The notes beneath the pieces were generated by a model. The model made no database searches. It was not told the origin of the DNA and saw nothing but the letters and a program-made list of their open reading frames with translations. DNA of 6,915 bases from Streptosporangiaceae bacterium (lineage in GTDB: Bacteria > Actinomycetota > Actinomycetes > Streptosporangiales > Streptosporangiaceae). Location of the stretch: contig JASHSO010000312.1 of the NCBI GenBank assembly GCA_030038715.1, positions 1 through 6,915 of the forward strand, in the 5' to 3' direction. The first letter of the stretch is position 1. The number at the start of each line of letters is the position of its first letter. The translations under genes were made by a program, and so were the position numbers. Positions 4,801-6,915 of this stretch are shown here, in pieces.

Positions 4801-6915
4801 GGCGATCACGTCGTTGATGACCGGGACGGCCTACCGTCAGTCTGCCGAGCTAGCGGCGGTCGTAGGCCCATACGACGGATACGCACGCAACGCGCAGGCA
4901 CATAAGCGGGTCATGGGCAAGCACGCCGACGCGAGCAAGCAGATCAAAACCCTCGGCGGGATGGACGTGCTCATCAAGGCCGCCGCGGACAAGGCATGGA
5001 CGAAGTGCCTGGAGGTCGGGGACACCAACGGCTATCGCAACGCGCAGGCCAGCCTGCTGGCCCCGACCGGGTGCCTGACGGGCGAGACCCTCATCACGAC
5101 AGATCGAGGCCTGACCCGACTGGCTGAGATCGGCGACGTCTATGGCGACAAGTGGCAGGACATTCGGCTCACCGTCTCGACCGATGAGGGCCCGCGCTTG
5201 GCGACGAGATTCTTCATCAACGGCGAGGAGCCGACCCGAAGTATCCGCACTCAAGGCGGTTACGTGCTCCAGGGCACGCTGACGCATCGTGTCAAGGTCG
5301 TGAACGAGGAGTCGGGCGAGTGGGAGTGGAAGCGGCTTGCCGATGTCACTCCCGGCGACGTGGTGCCCTTGCAGATGGCAGCTCTTGTCGGCTCGCCGCG
5401 GACGGTGCGACTACCCGTACTGGGCCACGCGAAGTTCCCCAACGACCGGCACGTCGGAGTGCCCGACCAGGTCACGGCGGAACTCGCAGAGTTCGTCGGC
5501 TATTTCACGGGTAATGGCAGCCTGCATGCCGAGGGGATCCGGCTCTATGTCGCCGACACCGACCTGGACGTGCTGGCTCGCCTGCAAGTGCTCGCGAAGG
5601 AGCTGTTCAGCCTGGATCCGGTCGTTTGCGAGCAGACCGGATACCGCGAGATCTCACTCCAGTCGGTTCGCCTAGCTCGGTGGTGGCAGGCTGTGGGTTT
5701 CGCGACGCAGCTTCCCGTATACGGGCGCGAAGGTCTATCCCCGGCGCCGAGGATCCCGTCGGTCATCCTCGAGGCCAACGATGTCGCGATTTATGCGGCA
5801 TTCCTGCGAGGCCTATTCGAAGCTGACGGCGCGGTCGTCGGCGGGGTCCCCAGCATCTCGACGTCCCACGCCGACTTCGCCGGCGAAGTCAGGACAGTGC
5901 TGCTGAGCATCGGGCTTGCTACGACGACGCGGACGACCGAGTGCGGCTGCGGCGGACCTAGCTACCAGGTCCGGCTTCGGGATGCCGCTCACGCAGTGAA
6001 GTTCGTCGGCGTCGTGGGCTTCATCGGTGCACGCAAGGCGCAGCTGGTGGCCTCGGCCGAGCCGAGTTCTGACCTCCAGCTCGGGAAGGCGCTTGGCTAC
6101 CTGTTCGAGCGGGTCGCCAGCAACGAGGACGGCGGAGTGCAGCCCACGTACGATCTGTCCGTTCCTGACAATGTCACCTACGTGGCGAACGGCATGATCA
6201 GTCACAACACCATCGGCCTGATGATGGACTGCGACACTACAGGTATCGAGCCTGACCTGGCGCTGCGGAAGTTCAAGAAGCTCGTCGGCGGCGGGTCGAT
6301 GCAGATCGTCAACCAGACGGTCCCGCGGGCGCTGAAGAACCTGGGCTACCAGTCGGAGCAGGCCGAGGCGATCATGGAGTACATCGCCGAGCAGGGACAC
6401 GTGGTGGACGCCCCGGGCATGCGGCAGGAGCACTACGAAGTGTTCGACTGCGCGATGGGCGAGCGGGCGATCAGTCCGATGGGACACGTACGAATGATCG
6501 CGGCGGTTCAACCACTTTTGAGTGGCTCTGTCTCGAAGACCGTAAACATGCCGGAGAGCGCAACGGTCGAGGACATCGAGAAGATCTACTTCGAGGGCTG
6601 GAAGCTCGGCCTCAAGGCCTTGGCGATCTACCGGGACAACTGCAAGGTAGGGCAGCCGTTGTCGGTGGCGAAGACGAAGACCGCCGAGGCTTCCGCAGTG
6701 TCAGCTCCGCACGAGGTCAGGCCGGTCAGGCGGCGGCTGCCTAAGCAGCGCTCTGCAACGGTGACGCGCTTCTCGGTCGCTGGCGCAGAGGGCTATATGA
6801 CCGCATCCACCTATCCGGACGACGGCATCGGAGAAGTGTTCCTGAAGCTCGGTAAGCAGGGATCGACCCTGGCTGGCGTGATGGACGCGTTCTCGATGGC
6901 CATCTCGGTCGGACT
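1880..6915 (+). CDS. nrdJ: NrdJ, B12-dependent class II ribonucleotide reductase, with three inteins; 3' end cut
   Basis: One open frame of 1678 codons runs off the right edge. It encodes vitamin B12 (adenosylcobalamin)-dependent ribonucleotide reductase, which makes deoxyribonucleotides from ribonucleotides without oxygen. Removing three inteins leaves 784 extein residues. Extein 1 (mature residues 1-156) ends FNVGTSSPQQVSA. Extein 2 (157-362) begins CFILAVDDTMDSI and includes FKGGSGAGVNLSRIRSS. Extein 3 (363-549) begins CSEYVHLDNSSCNLASINLL. Extein 4 (from 550) begins TIGLMMDCDTTGIEPDLAL and includes SGSVSKTVNMPE. By comparison with Thermotoga NrdJ, Cys157 and Cys374 are the redox pair. Cys363 is the thiyl-radical residue in NPCSE (Asn361, Glu365). 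Actinobacterial NrdJ proteins are roughly 950 residues, so the C-terminal part, including the shuttle cysteines, lies outside. No N-terminal ATP-cone is seen. Regulation is probably by NrdR through the boxes before nrdR. Confidence 0.96.
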   Translation, partial: MTETASGAASHGGSAGAKGLTLRRIYTCEGVHPYDEVTWERRDVVMTNWRDGSVNFEQHGVEFPDFWSVNAANIVTTKYFRGAIGTPQREWSLKQLVDRVVGAYVAAGREHGYFGTEQDAEIFDHELKHALIHQVFSFNSPVWFNVGTSSPQQVSACQPYYATVSTPAGPVPIGKLVDDNAIGTKVYDAYGTTRIVATKANGVKEVLRVRTTEGHVLDVTPDHLVWRATELHAGEFTVAGFLRPGDHLLYVHPDMGGSDRGLLDVSKIEHLGPMEVYDIQTESGEYLSGNLRVHNCFILAVDDTMDSILEWYREEGLIFKGGSGAGVNLSRIRSSKELLSSGGTASGPVSFMRGADASAGTIKSGGATRRAAKMVVLDVDHPDILEFIETKAREEEKVRVLRDAGFDMDLGGKDIVSVQYQNANNSVRVSDEFMRAVDSGGSFELAARTTGEPIDRLDARELFGKMAKAAWECADPGIQYDSTINDWHTCPESGRITASNPCFPADQRVVTDKGLIRIGDLVARAVAGETFAVYTNDLTSQSDPTGRVVATSPSRYMVTGRNEILELTFSDGSRLRCTPGHRIWTANRGWIHAEELDSDDCVVRSVYYAARSAADRRIPAAALSALGVGRSRKAISVPEKWDAELGQYLGWLAGHGFVTDQDVVTVYRNDQDGNEAMSRHAEFLARIVGSGVRPGVQATGVSELRVSSKPLAAFIRALGFSAGNAPVNRHVPDAIFEAPEEAVIGFLQGLFDADGHVTGSEGYVGVASKSEELLLGVQELLGSLGISGSVCLTALGSGTRYVLRITGRSLREFGARIGFSSSVAEQELRALVGSTGFADTDETVHLLSRESRGYETTYNLTEPRNHSYVVSGVVVANCSEYVHLDNSSCNLASINLLKFLREDDTFDVERFERLTELIIIAMDISICFADFPTAKITETTRAYRQLGIGYANLGALLMATGHAYDSDGGRAIAAAITSLMTGTAYRQSAELAAVVGPYDGYARNAQAHKRVMGKHADASKQIKTLGGMDVLIKAAADKAWTKCLEVGDTNGYRNAQASLLAPTGCLTGETLITTDRGLTRLAEIGDVYGDKWQDIRLTVSTDEGPRLATRFFINGEEPTRSIRTQGGYVLQGTLTHRVKVVNEESGEWEWKRLADVTPGDVVPLQMAALVGSPRTVRLPVLGHAKFPNDRHVGVPDQVTAELAEFVGYFTGNGSLHAEGIRLYVADTDLDVLARLQVLAKELFSLDPVVCEQTGYREISLQSVRLARWWQAVGFATQLPVYGREGLSPAPRIPSVILEANDVAIYAAFLRGLFEADGAVVGGVPSISTSHADFAGEVRTVLLSIGLATTTRTTECGCGGPSYQVRLRDAAHAVKFVGVVGFIGARKAQLVASAEPSSDLQLGKALGYLFERVASNEDGGVQPTYDLSVPDNVTYVANGMISHNTIGLMMDCDTTGIEPDLALRKFKKLVGGGSMQIVNQTVPRALKNLGYQSEQAEAIMEYIAEQGHVVDAPGMRQEHYEVFDCAMGERAISPMGHVRMIAAVQPLLSGSVSKTVNMPESATVEDIEKIYFEGWKLGLKALAIYRDNCKVGQPLSVAKTKTAEASAVSAPHEVRPVRRRLPKQRSATVTRFSVAGAEGYMTASTYPDDGIGEVFLKLGKQGSTLAGVMDAFSMAISVG
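2348..2764 (+). other. Intein 1 of NrdJ: mini-intein without endonuclease
   Basis: This 139-residue in-frame insert starts with Cys1 (CQPYYATVSTPAGPVPIGKL, block A). It has block B Thr64-x-x-His67 (VTPDHLVW), a block F VYDIQTESGEYLSG and ends LRVHN, followed by Cys+1 of CFILAVDD. All residues needed for standard splicing are present: Cys1, block B Thr/His, block F Asp, penultimate His, terminal Asn and Cys+1. The length fits the Hint splicing fold alone, and no LAGLIDADG motif is present. Joining the flanks gives SPQQVSA-CFILAVDD, the normal NrdJ sequence. The +1 residue is the first redox-active cysteine of the reductase. It could be an intein that lost its endonuclease, or one of a lineage that never had it. 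Confidence 0.93.
3383..4510 (+). mobile_element. Intein 2 of NrdJ: LAGLIDADG intein with altered splice and nuclease residues
   Basis: This 376-residue insert starts CFPADQRVVTDKGLIRIGDL (block A, Cys1). Block B is Thr77-x-x-His80 (CTPGHRIW). The LAGLIDADG part has a first motif YLGWLAGHGFV at intein residues 147-157 and a second motif GFLQGLFDADGHV ending near 256, with Asp253 kept. The first catalytic acid is His154 where Asp or Glu is expected, so double-strand cutting is probably lost. The C-terminus is TYNLTEPRNHSYVV then VVVAN, followed by Cys+1. The usual block F Asp is Asn and the penultimate His is Ala. Joining the flanks restores ITASNP-CSEYVHLDNSSCNL, placing the insert just before the thiyl-radical cysteine. 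Codons such as ATA, AGG and AGA look more frequent here than in the exteins, suggesting separate origin. Splicing is assumed because the frame and host motifs are intact. Confidence 0.93.
5072..6208 (+). mobile_element. Intein 3 of NrdJ: LAGLIDADG intein in the PTGT loop
   Basis: This 379-residue insert starts CLTGETLITTDRGLTRLAEI (block A, Cys1). Block B is Thr69-x-x-His72 (QGTLTHRVKV). The endonuclease part has a first motif EFVGYFTGNGSL with Asn148 in place of the catalytic Asp, and a second motif FLRGLFEADGAV with Asp252 kept. The end is TYDLSVPDNVTYVANGMISHN, with block F Asp, penultimate His and terminal Asn, followed by Thr+1. Joining the flanks restores QASLLAPTG-TIGLMMDCDT, a conserved substrate-binding loop of class II reductases and a common intein site in ribonucleotide reductases. 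The splicing residues look intact. The nuclease probably cannot make a normal double-strand break with Asn at the first acid position. A Cys-Gly-Cys (TECGCGG) in the endonuclease region is unexplained. Confidence 0.94.

Noticed and set aside
2348..6208. Interruptions of nrdJ as introns, frameshifts or a pseudogene
   Set aside because: The frame is continuous through all three inserts. Each starts with Cys, carries intein blocks A, B and F, and ends in Asn before Cys or Thr, so protein inteins explain them.
2498..6511. Several long minus-strand frames (2498-3343, 3503-4528, 5813-6511)
   Set aside because: They are antisense to NrdJ exteins and inteins with strong motif support, and none has a family resemblance I recognise.

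Overview
This is high-GC actinobacterial chromosome (GTG starts, GGAGG-type ribosome binding sites, codons ending mostly in G or C). Its layout is the conserved actinomycete neighbourhood lexA < > chiZ-like LysM gene > nrdR > nrdJ. The genus cannot be fixed from this window. An actinomycete related to Frankia or Streptomyces fits the class II reductase.

Positions 1-60 (minus) probably hold the first codons of lexA, which runs off the left edge. Positions 61-266 are a divergent control region. It contains one very good LexA (SOS) operator at 124-139 and a head-to-tail run of four weaker SOS-like boxes, each exactly 16 bp, at 179-242. These lie directly upstream of a LysM membrane protein (267-944) that resembles mycobacterial ChiZ, an SOS-induced cell-wall and division factor. 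Positions 945-1134 hold no gene I can support.

A pair of NrdR boxes spaced 32 bp apart (1135-1150 and 1167-1182) precedes nrdR (1220-1804), the zinc-ribbon/ATP-cone repressor of ribonucleotide reductase genes. The pair implies autoregulation of nrdR together with nrdJ, which starts 75 bp downstream.

From 1880 to the right edge there is one unbroken reading frame: nrdJ, the adenosylcobalamin-dependent class II ribonucleotide reductase, interrupted by three in-frame inteins. Intein 1 (2348-2764, 139 aa) is a mini-intein with no endonuclease. It sits just before the first redox-active cysteine. Intein 2 (3383-4510, 376 aa) sits just before the thiyl-radical cysteine of the NPCSE motif. Intein 3 (5072-6208, 379 aa) sits inside the APTG/T phosphate-binding loop. 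Inteins 2 and 3 carry LAGLIDADG endonuclease domains, and in both the first catalytic Asp is replaced (His and Asn), so homing is probably lost. Intein 2 also lacks the penultimate His. The visible exteins sum to 784 residues, and the C-terminal part of the enzyme lies beyond the window.

Together the genes link DNA damage control (LexA, ChiZ-like) with dNTP supply (NrdR, NrdJ). Active reductase would require three protein-splicing events, each at a catalytic site.
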